Shown in pieces: positions 35,998-44,460 of a stretch of DNA of 64,000 nt. The notes below the pieces were generated by a model that searched no databases, was not told where the DNA came from, and worked only from the letters and a program-made list of their open reading frames with translations. The stretch's first letter is position 1. Every line of letters begins with the position of its first letter. Location: assembly GCF_007990755.1 (NCBI RefSeq), contig NZ_BJXA01000021.1, positions 1-64,000 on the forward strand, read 5' to 3'. This DNA is from Nocardia ninae NBRC 108245. Lineage in GTDB: Bacteria; Actinomycetota; Actinomycetes; Mycobacteriales; Mycobacteriaceae. The translations under genes were made by a program, and so were the position numbers.

Positions 35998-36038
35998 GGT
36001 GAGAACGCGATCCACACCCGGTGCATCGCGTCCTCACC
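35998..36038 (-). promoter_or_regulatory. Hairpin between scaffold-like and capsid genes
   Basis: Arms 35998-36011 and 36025-36038 pair at 13 of 14 positions around a 13-nt loop, in the 167-nt gap before the capsid gene. It may be an RNA-stability or attenuation element in the head operon. Confidence 0.45.
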
Positions 36039-36086
36039 GGTAATTTTCCGGGATACCGGAAGATGGTTCCAGATGATTCAGCTTGT

Positions 36087-36611
36087 TTAACTCTTGAGGA
36101 GTCCGCTCCAATTGCTGCCGCTACGGGCAGTTTCGCCGCTGTAGCCCTGCCCATAATTCGCGTGCCGGGCCACCGACGGAACCCGCGCGTTCTTCGACAG
36201 GCCGGGGCGGGTGCTCAGCAGTTCCTGAACAGCGGCATGCACTTTTGCCTGATCGGGATCGTCGTTGTTGTCGAGCAGCGCCGAGACGTCCGTCTTGCCG
36301 ATGTCGAACAGGTCGGCGGGGACGGCGAGGTGCCCTGCGGCGATGCGCTCGATTTCGGCGCGCTGATACCGGGCGATCCGTTCGCGTGCGGCGGTGAGTT
36401 CGGTTTCGGTGTCGCGGAGTCTGCGCCGATACTTCGCCGCCTCGGCGTTGGGACTGCCGACCATGTCGGCGGTGTCGTTGACCTGGTCGGCGCGCCCGGC
36501 AGCGTCGGCGGGGGTGGCCGCGTGGTCAGCCGAACGGTTTTCGTCGCTCTGCGTGGCATCCGGAGGGCCGGAATCGGCGGGGCTGGTCATGTTCGTGTCG
36601 TCGGTATTCAC
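36087..36611 (-). CDS. Scaffold-like capsid assembly protein
   Basis: A 174-aa protein starting GTG with AGAGGAA upstream. An acidic disordered N-terminus (rich in Asp, Ala, Asn) is followed by a coiled coil (YRRRLRDTETELTAARERIA) and a basic C-terminal tail (GYSGETARSGSNWSGLLKS). This layout and its place immediately before the capsid gene are typical of phage scaffolding proteins, which are chosen by architecture rather than sequence. Confidence 0.65.
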   Translation of the reverse strand: MNTDDTNMTSPADSGPPDATQSDENRSADHAATPADAAGRADQVNDTADMVGSPNAEAAKYRRRLRDTETELTAARERIARYQRAEIERIAAGHLAVPADLFDIGKTDVSALLDNNDDPDQAKVHAAVQELLSTRPGLSKNARVPSVARHANYGQGYSGETARSGSNWSGLLKS

Positions 36612-36636
36612 TTGTTCCTCTATTCGGTTGTGTCGG

Positions 36637-36954
36637 TTACGGAGTCGGTGTCTGGTCGGCCAGGGCGGGCCACGTGCGCCGCCGCAGCGTCGCGCTGAGG
36701 AATTCGACCGTGGTGTGCAGCCGGGCGGATGCGGTTGCGCCGGGCTGGTCTTCGGGCAGCCGCAACCCGAGTGCCCGCAACAGCGTCTTCTCGGTGTCGG
36801 TCGCCGGACGGGTTCGTTTCGGTGTGCCTGCGTCGAAATCGGCGGCGTGCGTGGCGTCCTCGGCGTTCTGCCACACCGCGCCCAATGCCGTGGTGAACGT
36901 GAGCCAGCCACGCCGGTCACCAGGGATACGCGGGGGAAGGTCGATACTGGTCAA
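36637..36954 (-). CDS. Uncharacterised element protein
   Basis: A 105-aa protein with a TTG start and a GAGGACC ribosome-binding site 7-8 nt upstream. A helix-rich pattern (WLTFTTALGAVWQNAEDATH) is followed by TEKTLLRALGLRLPEDQPGA and LHTTVEFLSATLRRRTWPAL. It sits where phiRv-type elements carry a small terminase-like gene, but I see no terminase motif. Confidence 0.55.
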   Translation of the reverse strand: MTSIDLPPRIPGDRRGWLTFTTALGAVWQNAEDATHAADFDAGTPKRTRPATDTEKTLLRALGLRLPEDQPGATASARLHTTVEFLSATLRRRTWPALADQTPTP

Positions 36955-36987
36955 ACGGTTGGTCCTCTCTCAGTAATGGCTACCTGG

Positions 36988-37689
36988 TCAGAATGGCGGC
37001 GACCCATAGGTGGTAAACGTGACCTCATCGCGGTTGTCAGCGCAGTCGTTGATGAACTTCCCGAAAGCTGAATCCCAATCGCTGCGTTGTTCCAGAAACA
37101 TCCGCCGCCGGAAATCGGCGGCCAGCCCCTCGACGTCCAGACCTGAGCGCTGACACACGACAGTGTGGGTGTGATTCGGTTTCCACGTCTCCGGAAGCTG
37201 TTTTGGTTCGACGCTGATCGTGGGCATGGTCAGCCCTGCTGACCGAGAGTGTCTAGTTACTGGTTCTTGTTGTAATGGTTCTTGTTCGTCCGTGCCCTCA
37301 CAGACCACCCCGTCTTGCGCAGGCACACCACCCCCACCCGGACTATCAGGCGGGGGCCAGACAAGTTTGTAGCAATTCGGCAACTGATTTGCGTAAACCT
37401 TGTTGCGCACCGGAGACTCGGAGCCGCGTCCGTCGCCGAACCGCTGCGTTCGTGTAATGAACCCAGCCTGCTCCAACTCCCGAAGGTACCTGTCCGCCGC
37501 CTCCGGCTGAGCGCAACTCATGACCGATGCCAGCGTCTTCCGCGACGGCCACGCCTCCCGAGTCTTTCCATCGGCGAACTTCGCCAACCCGGAATACACC
37601 ATAATAGTTTTGCCGGAAATCTCCCCGCGCATAGCCGCCTCGATAAGCGAATGAGGCACTTTCGCGTACTTCACCTTTTTATTATTCAA
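36988..37689 (-). CDS. Winged-helix replication-initiator-like protein
   Basis: A 233-aa protein. The first 100 residues (YAKVPHSLIEAAMRGEISGK, then TREAWPSRKTLASVMSCAQP and YLRELEQAGFITRTQRFGDG) form a winged helix like those of phage and plasmid replication initiators. The C-terminal third (DFRRRMFLEQRSDWDSAFGK) resembles helicase-loader or primosomal tails. The TTG start has a GAGGA ribosome-binding site. It lies just before the excisionase gene in direction, as expected for an early replication gene. Confidence 0.7.
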   Translation of the reverse strand: MNNKKVKYAKVPHSLIEAAMRGEISGKTIMVYSGLAKFADGKTREAWPSRKTLASVMSCAQPEAADRYLRELEQAGFITRTQRFGDGRGSESPVRNKVYANQLPNCYKLVWPPPDSPGGGGVPAQDGVVCEGTDEQEPLQQEPVTRHSRSAGLTMPTISVEPKQLPETWKPNHTHTVVCQRSGLDVEGLAADFRRRMFLEQRSDWDSAFGKFINDCADNRDEVTFTTYGSPPF

Positions 37690-37764
37690 TTGAAATCCTC
37701 TACTGGCGGAACCTGTCTAAACATCGGCTTCGGTTGCCCCAATGGGGCAACCGAGATTGCCGTG

Positions 37765-37959
37765 TCAGCGCATCGGCTTCATAAGGGTTTCCAACTCGTT
37801 CAGATCCACGCGAATGCTCCGGCAACCGGGAACGCGGTAGCCGGTGATGGTGCCATCGGAGATGCGGCGACGCATTGTGCGCACCGACGTGCCGGTGAAC
37901 TCGGCACCTTTCGTCAACGAAACGTAACGCGGGTACACACGCATATTGGCAGAGGTCAT
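37765..37959 (-). CDS. xis: Excisionase-like MerR-type HTH protein
   Basis: A 64-aa protein. YVSLTKGAEFTGTSVRTMRR, then RISDGTITGYRVPGCRSIRV, is a small winged helix of the DNA-binding excisionase family. It should bend DNA at the attachment sites and direct excision. It lies 257 nt from the integrase on the same strand. The gap contains no gene and may carry its binding sites. Confidence 0.85.
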   Translation of the reverse strand: MTSANMRVYPRYVSLTKGAEFTGTSVRTMRRRISDGTITGYRVPGCRSIRVDLNELETLMKPMR

Positions 37960-38182
37960 GGTGAGGTTGCCCTTCTACAACTGGAATCGCGCGAAGTCCT
38001 CACGCCATGACTCGAGCGGCCGTTGCGGCCGTGCTCTGGTGGCGACGATACCGGCCAGACAGGGACAGGCAAACTACTACCGCGCGCGATCTGCATCACA
38101 TATGCGGCTTGTGGGATATAACTCCGAACGTCGGGTTTCGGTCTCGACGTGACCAGCCACACGCCGACTTCTTGCCGGAGCC

Positions 38183-38203
38183 GTCAAAAAGCCCTGCGGG
38201 GTA
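38183..38203 (-). terminator. Short terminator after the integrase
   Basis: On the minus strand a short CCC-GCA-GGG stem is followed by CTTTTT, 15-30 nt after the integrase stop. Confidence 0.4.
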
Positions 38204-38216
38204 TCGGACACACCGT

Positions 38217-39356
38217 TCAGGCGGCCCACATGCGTTGTGCCATCTCGCGATTGCGCTGCGGGTTGCTGTGGACGTAGCGCTGGCTCATAGCGACGCTGGT
38301 GTGCCCCATGAACGCCATGTGCTCGGACAAGGTCGCGCCCTGCTGGGCGAACAGGGTGGCCGCCGAGTGCCGGAAATCGTGAAACCGCAGCTTCGGCATG
38401 TCGAGGGTGGCAGCGACCTTCTTCAACCACTTCCGGACCGTGTTCGCGTGCACCACTTCGCCGTCCTGATTGGGAAAGACCAGCCCGTCACGCCCGGATG
38501 CCGCATAGGTGGCGATGTGGGTTTTGATCTGCTGGTACAGCTCCGGGGGCAATGACACCGTGCGCAGGGCTGCCTTGGTCTTCGGGGAGTCGATGATGAC
38601 TTGCTTTTTGATCCGCGACACCGCCCGCGCCACCGTGACCGCGCAGTCTTCGGGGCTGAGCTTGAAATCCGAGCGCCGCAACGCAGTCACCTCACCCCAG
38701 CGCAGCCCGCCGAAGCCAGCGACCAGAACAAGCAGTCGCCACTGCTCGGGCATCAACGACGCGAACTGCCGAATCTGACTCGGCGACAACGTGATCGGTT
38801 CGACCTTGCGCGTCTTGACGCCCGCGCGCTTGATCCGGCACGGGTTCGACGGAATCAGCTCTTCATCGACAGCGTGATTCATGATCGTGCGCAACAGGCT
38901 GTAGGCGTTGGCATTGCGCGTCGGAAACGGCTCCAGCTTCGCAAACCACGTCCGCACCCGAGACAACTTCAACTCCGCCAACGGGATCTCACCCAACTCC
39001 GGCAGGATCACGTTTTTCAGGTAGCCCTTGTTGAGTGTGCGGGTCCGGGGCTTGTGCCGATTCACCGTCTCGTCATGCCACCGATTGCAGTACTTAGCGA
39101 CGGTCAACACACCCTCAGCTTGTTTGGCCGCCTCGGCCTGCTGCTTCTTCAACCGGTCGGCCGGTGGCGTCCACTCATCGAACTCGATGAGCTTCCGCTC
39201 CTGCGACAGCCACCCCATGCAGTCGTCCTTGGACTCCCACGTGCGCGGTCCGTAGTACTGCTGCCCATCCGGGCCGGTATAGCGAGCCTGCCACCGCCCC
39301 GACGGAAGTTGCCGGGGAGCGCCGAAGGACCGTTTCGCCTGCTTCGTCTGTGCCAC
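38217..39356 (-). CDS. int: Tyrosine integrase
   Basis: A 379-aa phage-type integrase. The N-terminal arm-binding domain (APRQLPSGRWQARYTGPDGQ) is followed by a SAM-like core-binding domain and a catalytic domain with R (GGLRWGEVTALR), K (in an RTVSLPPELYQQ-adjacent strand), H-x-x-R (FHDFRHSAATLF), H (MGHTSVAMSQRY) and nucleophile Tyr in QRYVHS. It recombines the element into the tRNA-Pro 3' end 140 nt away. GTG 39356 begins the homologous part. A longer frame to 39410 would add 18 residues, including the arm-site repeat. Confidence 0.93.
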   Translation of the reverse strand: MAQTKQAKRSFGAPRQLPSGRWQARYTGPDGQQYYGPRTWESKDDCMGWLSQERKLIEFDEWTPPADRLKKQQAEAAKQAEGVLTVAKYCNRWHDETVNRHKPRTRTLNKGYLKNVILPELGEIPLAELKLSRVRTWFAKLEPFPTRNANAYSLLRTIMNHAVDEELIPSNPCRIKRAGVKTRKVEPITLSPSQIRQFASLMPEQWRLLVLVAGFGGLRWGEVTALRRSDFKLSPEDCAVTVARAVSRIKKQVIIDSPKTKAALRTVSLPPELYQQIKTHIATYAASGRDGLVFPNQDGEVVHANTVRKWLKKVAATLDMPKLRFHDFRHSAATLFAQQGATLSEHMAFMGHTSVAMSQRYVHSNPQRNREMAQRMWAA

Positions 39357-39360
39357 GTAC

Positions 39361-39382
39361 GTGCCTAATCCTTGCCTAACGA
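39361..39382. repeat. Candidate integrase arm-type site, right end
   Basis: Direct repeat of 29673-29694 (20 of 22 positions), located immediately upstream of the integrase start. Integrase binding here could also control its own expression. Confidence 0.6.
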
Positions 39383-39498
39383 GGGTCCATTCCTGACCAC
39401 TTCTGTCCACCTAAGTCACTAGCTCTACCTCCATTCTACCAGGCAGACAACACTTTTCGTCTGGTGAGCAACCTGCCATGATCATTTTGGGAGGCAGT

Positions 39499-39524
39499 TT
39501 CAAATCCTGTCACCCCGACTCGTG
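39499..39524. repeat. attR core
   Basis: Identical over 26 bp to the tRNA-Pro 3' end and following 6 nt at 29570-29595. Only the T loop onward is present, so this copy is a tRNA remnant. Confidence 0.9.
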
Positions 39525-39535
39525 GTTGAGACGAA

Positions 39536-39574
39536 CACTTTGCCCCCGGCCTGCCAAGGCCGGGGGCAAAGTGG
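39536..39574 (+). terminator. GC-rich hairpin just outside attR
   Basis: CACTTTGCCCCCGGCCT pairs with AGGCCGGGGGCAAAGTG around a short loop. It was probably the terminator of tRNA-Pro before integration. Confidence 0.65.
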
Positions 39575-39662
39575 TTTCCGGGGGGTGCTATTCGGCGCGG
39601 ACCCGTTGAGACGCAAGCCATTCAGCTGAGTGAAGTCAATCGTGGTCGAGCGGTGTACGAGT

Positions 39663-39688
39663 TAGTATCTGTCATATAGTATCTGTCA
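39663..39688. promoter_or_regulatory. Two direct repeats upstream of the DUF418 gene
   Basis: TAGTATCTGTCA occurs twice (39663-39674, 39677-39688), 14 bp apart, about 40 nt before ATG 39728. The region is A/T-rich and promoter-like, so the repeats may be an operator. Confidence 0.5.
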
Positions 39689-39727
39689 CATACTTAATAA
39701 CCACCCGATCGACGGAAGCCGGAAACC

Positions 39728-40918
39728 ATGACCGATCAGCTGGTCGCCCCCCGCGCCCGCATCTACGACGTAGACGCCCTGCGCGGGTTCGCGCTGCTGG
39801 GGATCTTCATCGTCAACATCACCTTCATGTCCTCCGGATACCCCGGCAACCTCGCGACCGACCCCGCCTACACCGCGCCGCTCGACGACCTGGTCCGCGC
39901 GCTCTCGTCGGTCTTCATCGACATGAAGTTCTACCTGCTGTTCTCATTCCTGTTCGGCTACAGCTTCACCCTGCAGACGATCGCGGCGGCCCGGGCGGGC
40001 GCCGCCTTCGAACCACGCATGCTTCGCCGGATCGCAGGCCTGTTCGTGCTCGGCGTGCTGCACATCGTGTTCCTCTACGGCGGTGACGTTCTCACCACCT
40101 ACGCGCTGGCCTGCCTCGTCCTCTTCTGGATGCGCGGGGTCACCGACCGCACCGCGCTGCGGGTGGTCGCCGCGATGTACGCCTTCGTCCTGGCGAGCCT
40201 GCTGCTGAGTGGCCTGCTCCTGGACACCTCGGCAATGCTGCCTTCGGCCACTGAGGCGCAAGCCAACGGCAGGCAGGCCACCGAGGCGCTGCTCGGCGGA
40301 TGGGGCGACATCATCGGCGAGCATCTCGCCGGACTGCCACTGCTCGTCCTGCAGGCAGTCACTTTGCAAGGACCGACGGCGCTCGCGATGTTCCTGCTCG
40401 GCCTGATCGCCGGGCGCCGGAAACTGCTGGCGCAGGTGCGCGGCGACGAACCGATCCTGCGACGCATCCAGTGGATCGGCTTCCCGGTGGGCCTGGCAGG
40501 CAGCGTGCTCTACACGCTCGGCGGCGGCACCGGCACCGCGCTGCCCGTCGCGGTCAGCGTGGCCACCGCACCGCTACTCGCCGCCGCGTACGTCGCGACC
40601 CTGCTGCGCATGATGCACAGCCCACGCACCGCCTGGCTGCGCACCGCACTCGCGCCCGCCGGACGAATCGCGCTGACCAACTACCTCGGCCAGTCGCTGA
40701 TCGGGCTGCTCCTGTTCACCGGCGTCGGGCTCGGCGCGGCGGGCAGTCTGTCCCCGTTGGCCACGCTCGCGGTGGCGCTGCTGGTGTTCGCGGCCCAATT
40801 GGCGGTCAGCGCAGCGTGGTTGCGCCGGTATCGGTACGGACCCGCGGAGTGGCTGCTGCGCTGGATCACCAACGGCCGCCGCCCGGCCTGGCGAGCGGTC
40901 GAGAGTCGCACGGGGTAG
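39728..40918 (+). CDS. DUF418 (YeiB-like) multispanning membrane protein
   Basis: A 396-aa protein. The start RIYDVDALRGFALLGIFIVN is the family hallmark. About ten hydrophobic helices follow, and the C-terminal DUF418 region includes PAGRIALTNYLGQSLIGLLL. Members are thought to be envelope transporters or acyltransferase-like proteins, without firm function. It is the first chromosomal gene right of attR. Direct repeats in its promoter suggest regulation. Confidence 0.85.
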   Translation: MTDQLVAPRARIYDVDALRGFALLGIFIVNITFMSSGYPGNLATDPAYTAPLDDLVRALSSVFIDMKFYLLFSFLFGYSFTLQTIAAARAGAAFEPRMLRRIAGLFVLGVLHIVFLYGGDVLTTYALACLVLFWMRGVTDRTALRVVAAMYAFVLASLLLSGLLLDTSAMLPSATEAQANGRQATEALLGGWGDIIGEHLAGLPLLVLQAVTLQGPTALAMFLLGLIAGRRKLLAQVRGDEPILRRIQWIGFPVGLAGSVLYTLGGGTGTALPVAVSVATAPLLAAAYVATLLRMMHSPRTAWLRTALAPAGRIALTNYLGQSLIGLLLFTGVGLGAAGSLSPLATLAVALLVFAAQLAVSAAWLRRYRYGPAEWLLRWITNGRRPAWRAVESRTG

Positions 40919-40922
40919 CGAA

Positions 40923-40947
40923 CCGGGGTCGATTCGATCGGCCCCGG
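40923..40947 (+). terminator. Hairpin after the DUF418 gene
   Basis: CCGGGG and CCCCGG arms lie a few nt after the stop at 40918. Confidence 0.4.
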
Positions 40948-41028
40948 AATGCATACTGGCTCTGCCGGTCACCCAGCGGCGAATGTGTCTCTGCGGTGGT
41001 GGTTTCCGCACAACGGAAAGGCGAAGTC

Positions 41029-41781
41029 ATGAACGCGTCCGGCCCGCTCGCCGGCAAGACGGCCCTGATCACCGGTGCGGACGCCGGGATCGGCAGGGCC
41101 ATCGCCTGCACCCTCGCCAGGCAAGGGGCGCAGGTGGTGATCCAGCATCCGCACTCCCCGGAATCGGCCGCCGACGTGGTCAAGGAGATCACCGCAGCCG
41201 ACGGCTCGGCGCTCGCCCTCGCGGCCGACCTCGGCGATAGCGCCGAGTACGACGAGCTGATCCAGGTCCTGCTCGAGGACTGCGGACACTGGGACCTCCT
41301 GGTACACACCGGGTCCACCGCCCTCACCACACCGCTGCGGGAGCTCTCGGCGGAAGAGTTCGAGCTCGGTTTCGCGGCTCCGGCCAAAGCCCTCCTCAAC
41401 GGTATGCGACTCGCCGCAACACACCTCGCCGGCGACGGCCGCATAATCACCGTCGCCGCGGCCACCGCGCCGGGCAACGCCGTCGACAACGCCGCCACCG
41501 GAGCCCTCGCAGAGTTCACCCGCCTGCTCGCCACCGACTTCGCGGCGCGGCGCATCACCGTCAACGCGGTCACCTCGGCCGCGCATGCGGGCGCCCGGGC
41601 GGAGAGCGACGACCAGGACAAGAGCGAGCACGAGCCGAGTTACGCGCCGGAGTCGAGCGTGCTCGATCGACTCGCGGCGGCCACCGAGATCACCGATGTG
41701 GTGGCCTTACTGGCGAGCGAGGACGCCGCAGCGGTGACGGCGCAGCACATTCGAGTCGGCGCCGGGACCTCAGGAAGCTGA
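41029..41781 (+). CDS. SDR-fold protein lacking the catalytic Tyr-Lys
   Basis: A 250-aa short-chain dehydrogenase fold. The cofactor motif TGADAGIGRAIACTLARQGA is intact (TGxxxGIG). At the catalytic site, where YxxxK is expected, the sequence reads NAVDNAATGALAEFTRLL, so Tyr is Asn and Lys is Gly; the Ser is also unclear (ITVAAATA). The structural ITVNAV strand is normal. It may bind NAD(P) without classical dehydrogenase activity. The start ATG has GGAAAGG upstream. A longer upstream frame overlaps DUF418 and is rejected. Confidence 0.8.
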   Translation: MNASGPLAGKTALITGADAGIGRAIACTLARQGAQVVIQHPHSPESAADVVKEITAADGSALALAADLGDSAEYDELIQVLLEDCGHWDLLVHTGSTALTTPLRELSAEEFELGFAAPAKALLNGMRLAATHLAGDGRIITVAAATAPGNAVDNAATGALAEFTRLLATDFAARRITVNAVTSAAHAGARAESDDQDKSEHEPSYAPESSVLDRLAAATEITDVVALLASEDAAAVTAQHIRVGAGTSGS

Positions 41782-41960
41782 CCCGCAGGTGAGGCAAATT
41801 TTTCGCAAATGTGCGGCAACTGGAGTGCACGTACGATGGAAAGTAGCAGTATCGCAGGATGGCGCGGCGGCGCGGCGCGGGGAGGCCTAAACTACCTCGA
41901 TGCGGATCGCGCGAGCCGGGTTCACCTCGACCGGCCGAGCAAACGCCTACGCTGTGGTTT

Positions 41961-42482
41961 ATGACCCGTGTTACCGCGCAAGGGAGCACATTGGACATCG
42001 CGACGACGAAAATCGCGACGACGTCACCGACGCCTGTGTATCGGATTGCCGCGCTGTCCGATCTGGACGGCGTCGCCGCGATCGAGACCGAACGCTTCGG
42101 CAATCAGTCATATCCGTACTTCGCGCTGCGCCAACTCTTCGACCTGCACGGGGCCAACTGGCTGATCGTCGAGGTCGACGGCATCGTCCTCGGCCATGTG
42201 CTGGTGGCCCTGCTGCCGGATCGGCGCGCGTGGCTGCTCAGCCTCGCGGTGACCCAGGACAGCTGCGGACGCGGCTACGGGTCGACGCTGCTGACCGAAG
42301 CGATCAAGCTGTGCCGCAAGCAGAAGATGCGCAGCGTGCTCATCACCGTGCGCCCGACCAACCAGTCGGCATACAACCTCTACCGCCGCATCGGCTTTCA
42401 ATGGACCGGACACCATGAAGAGCGCTATTTCGGCGCAGGCGAGCCACGGGACGTGTTGGAGTACAAGCTGTCCAACGCCTGA
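41961..42482 (+). CDS. GNAT-family N-acetyltransferase (RimI-like)
   Basis: A 173-aa acetyltransferase. The acetyl-CoA loop is TQDSCGRGYGSTLLTEAIKL (Q/RxxGxG/A form), followed by RSVLITVRPTNQSAYNLYRR and a C-terminal GFQWTGHHEERYF, as in RimI/N-alpha-acetyltransferases. The substrate cannot be told. TACGCT (41948-41953) lies 7 nt before the ATG, so the transcript is probably leaderless. Confidence 0.85.
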   Translation: MTRVTAQGSTLDIATTKIATTSPTPVYRIAALSDLDGVAAIETERFGNQSYPYFALRQLFDLHGANWLIVEVDGIVLGHVLVALLPDRRAWLLSLAVTQDSCGRGYGSTLLTEAIKLCRKQKMRSVLITVRPTNQSAYNLYRRIGFQWTGHHEERYFGAGEPRDVLEYKLSNA

Positions 42483-42565
42483 TCAAGGGCTCCAGAAACT
42501 CCCGCGAACTCGGTAACCTGGATCAGGCGCGTCCAGGCGGGTGCCCGAGCCCCCGGGGGAGCTGA

Positions 42566-43399
42566 ATGACCGAGCAGGAACCGCGTTCGGAATTCGTCGA
42601 ATCGACCACGACGCGAATCCTGCGCCGGGCAGCCAAATACGCCGACGAGACCTACCGCGACAGCGCACCCGGTGAGTACGCGCTGCTGGACGGGCTCAAT
42701 GCCGACGTAGAAGCGGTACTCGGCAGATACCACCCGCCGAGCCCGTGGCGACGCGGCGACAGCCTGGTGTTCGCGCACCTCTACGCCGACGTCCCGGACA
42801 CCACAGCGTCGACCGACGAGGACGGACGCGCAGTGGTGGACGTGATCGCCGCGCTGCTCGCCGCCGAGGTCGAGTTCCGCGGGCCGCTACGGCTCAGCCA
42901 TACCCAGAACACCCTGCTCGCCCAGGTATACGAGCGACTCGGCGCCCAGCTGCGCCCGCTCGGCCTGCCCGCGCATGCCGTTCAGTCCTTCGGCCGGGCG
43001 GCCACCCTGCACCGCCTGAACGAGGACATGGACGCGGTGGACCGGTGCGGACTGCAGCAGGCGCGGGCGCGGTGCCAGACGAAGCCACGCGGCCTGCCGC
43101 GCGTGGGTTCGCTGCTGTCGGATCTGCTGTGCGGCTACGGGTACAAGCCGTTCCGGCTGCTCGGCTGGATCGCGGTGCAGCTGGCCGTGTTCAGTGTCGC
43201 GCTGGACCTGCTGAGTCAGGAGTCGCTCGGCGACACGCTGTATCTGAGCATGACCAGTTATCTGAACCCCATGGGGCTCGGGGATACCGAAAGGCTGGCC
43301 GACGGCGGGCAGGCGTTGCTGGCCACCGAGTCCTGGGTGGGCACGGTATCGCTGTCCGTGTTCTTCGCGCTGCTGGTTCGCCGCTGGTTCCGTCTATAA
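42566..43399 (+). CDS. Membrane protein with degenerate two-helix channel pore
   Basis: A 277-aa protein. Residues 1-190 are soluble and helical. Residues about 195-277 have the outline of a two-helix potassium channel: a helix (LLGWIAVQLAVFSVALDLL), a pore-helix-like DTLYLSMTSYL, then NPMGLGD in place of the TVGYGD filter, and a second helix (WVGTVSLSVFFALLVRRWF) with basic end. A GGGGGAG ribosome-binding site precedes the ATG. Conduction and selectivity are unknown. It is convergent with the SCO2521-2524 genes; a functional link is only suggested by proximity. Confidence 0.65.
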   Translation: MTEQEPRSEFVESTTTRILRRAAKYADETYRDSAPGEYALLDGLNADVEAVLGRYHPPSPWRRGDSLVFAHLYADVPDTTASTDEDGRAVVDVIAALLAAEVEFRGPLRLSHTQNTLLAQVYERLGAQLRPLGLPAHAVQSFGRAATLHRLNEDMDAVDRCGLQQARARCQTKPRGLPRVGSLLSDLLCGYGYKPFRLLGWIAVQLAVFSVALDLLSQESLGDTLYLSMTSYLNPMGLGDTERLADGGQALLATESWVGTVSLSVFFALLVRRWFRL

Positions 43400-43473
43400 A
43401 GCTGCGCTGCAACCTAATTCGATGTGTGCTGACGTTGTGCCGGAAGTGCCCTTGTGAATGTGCCTGTGCACGA

Positions 43474-44460
43474 TCACCACTCGGTGGTGCTCACCTGGAT
43501 ACGACGGGAAAGGTTGTTCCACTGCGCCACTCGCAGCCGATCCCGTACCTGCCCGATCAGCGCGGTCCATTGGCGGGAGAATCCCGGATCGGATTGCAGA
43601 TCCTTCCACAGGCTGCGCAGGGCGGGCGGGGTGTGCGCGCCGGGCATCCACAGGTGCGCGAGGTGCTCCAGCACCGCGGCCAGGATCTCCATCTGTTCCC
43701 TACTGGACGGGGGGAACCGATCGGCCTCCTCGATCGCGGTGTCACCGACCGTCAGCAGCCAGTCGTGCGCCGCCAGATCCTCGCAGAACCGCTGTGCCGC
43801 ATCCAGATCCGTCTCGCTCCGGACGATGATCCAGGCCGAGCGCACCGAGTCGTCGTCCAGCCGCAGGCGCACCTTCGGCCCCGCCGAGCCGCCCACCTTC
43901 GCCGTCCAGCGCAGCCGCGTGGTCGCCGCTTGCAGCGGCGCCTGCTGGTCCAGCCTCGGGTCGGCACGTAATCGGGCAAGCAGGCGTTCGCTGATCGAGG
44001 CGAGATCGAGCGTGTCCGTCGAGGGGCGGCCGTCCAGATAGCCGTCGGCCAGTGCGTCACAGGCCGTTTCTCGGTCGCCGATCCGGTCGATCACCTCGGT
44101 CACACCGACCCGGCTCAGGTAGTGCGACCAGGTCTGGCGTCGCCGCTCCGCCGCCCGGATCACCTGGGTGCGCACCGAACTCTGCAGCACCCGCCCGCCC
44201 GTCACGACCGCGCGACCAGCGACCGTGCCGACCACGCGCACCGGCTCGGCGTCGGGCAGCAACAACTTGCAGTCCACTCCGACCGGTGTGGTCGGCGAAA
44301 CGGCCAGCGTGCAGGGCCGTTGCCGCCACAACACCCGCCGACCCGGCACCAGGGCGAGCAGCTCGCCGGCTTCGGCACGATGCAGAGTGGCGGACGCGGG
44401 GACCAGGCAGGTGCGCACCTCGCCGAGGGCGATCAACGGAGTGGTCGACGGCCCCATCAC
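43474..44460 (-). CDS. SCO2521-family protein
   Basis: A 328-aa protein. The N-terminal half is beta-rich (LIALGEVRTCLVPASATLHR, then LLALVPGRRVLWRQRPCTLA), and the C-terminal half is helical with RLRADPRLDQQAPLQAATTR. I recognise it by order and pattern as the first member of the actinobacterial SCO2521-SCO2524 set. Its function is unknown. The GTG start directly follows the stop of the upstream gene (ATG is the next codon), so the four genes form one leftward operon in which this is last. Confidence 0.7.
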   Translation of the reverse strand: MMGPSTTPLIALGEVRTCLVPASATLHRAEAGELLALVPGRRVLWRQRPCTLAVSPTTPVGVDCKLLLPDAEPVRVVGTVAGRAVVTGGRVLQSSVRTQVIRAAERRRQTWSHYLSRVGVTEVIDRIGDRETACDALADGYLDGRPSTDTLDLASISERLLARLRADPRLDQQAPLQAATTRLRWTAKVGGSAGPKVRLRLDDDSVRSAWIIVRSETDLDAAQRFCEDLAAHDWLLTVGDTAIEEADRFPPSSREQMEILAAVLEHLAHLWMPGAHTPPALRSLWKDLQSDPGFSRQWTALIGQVRDRLRVAQWNNLSRRIQVSTTEW

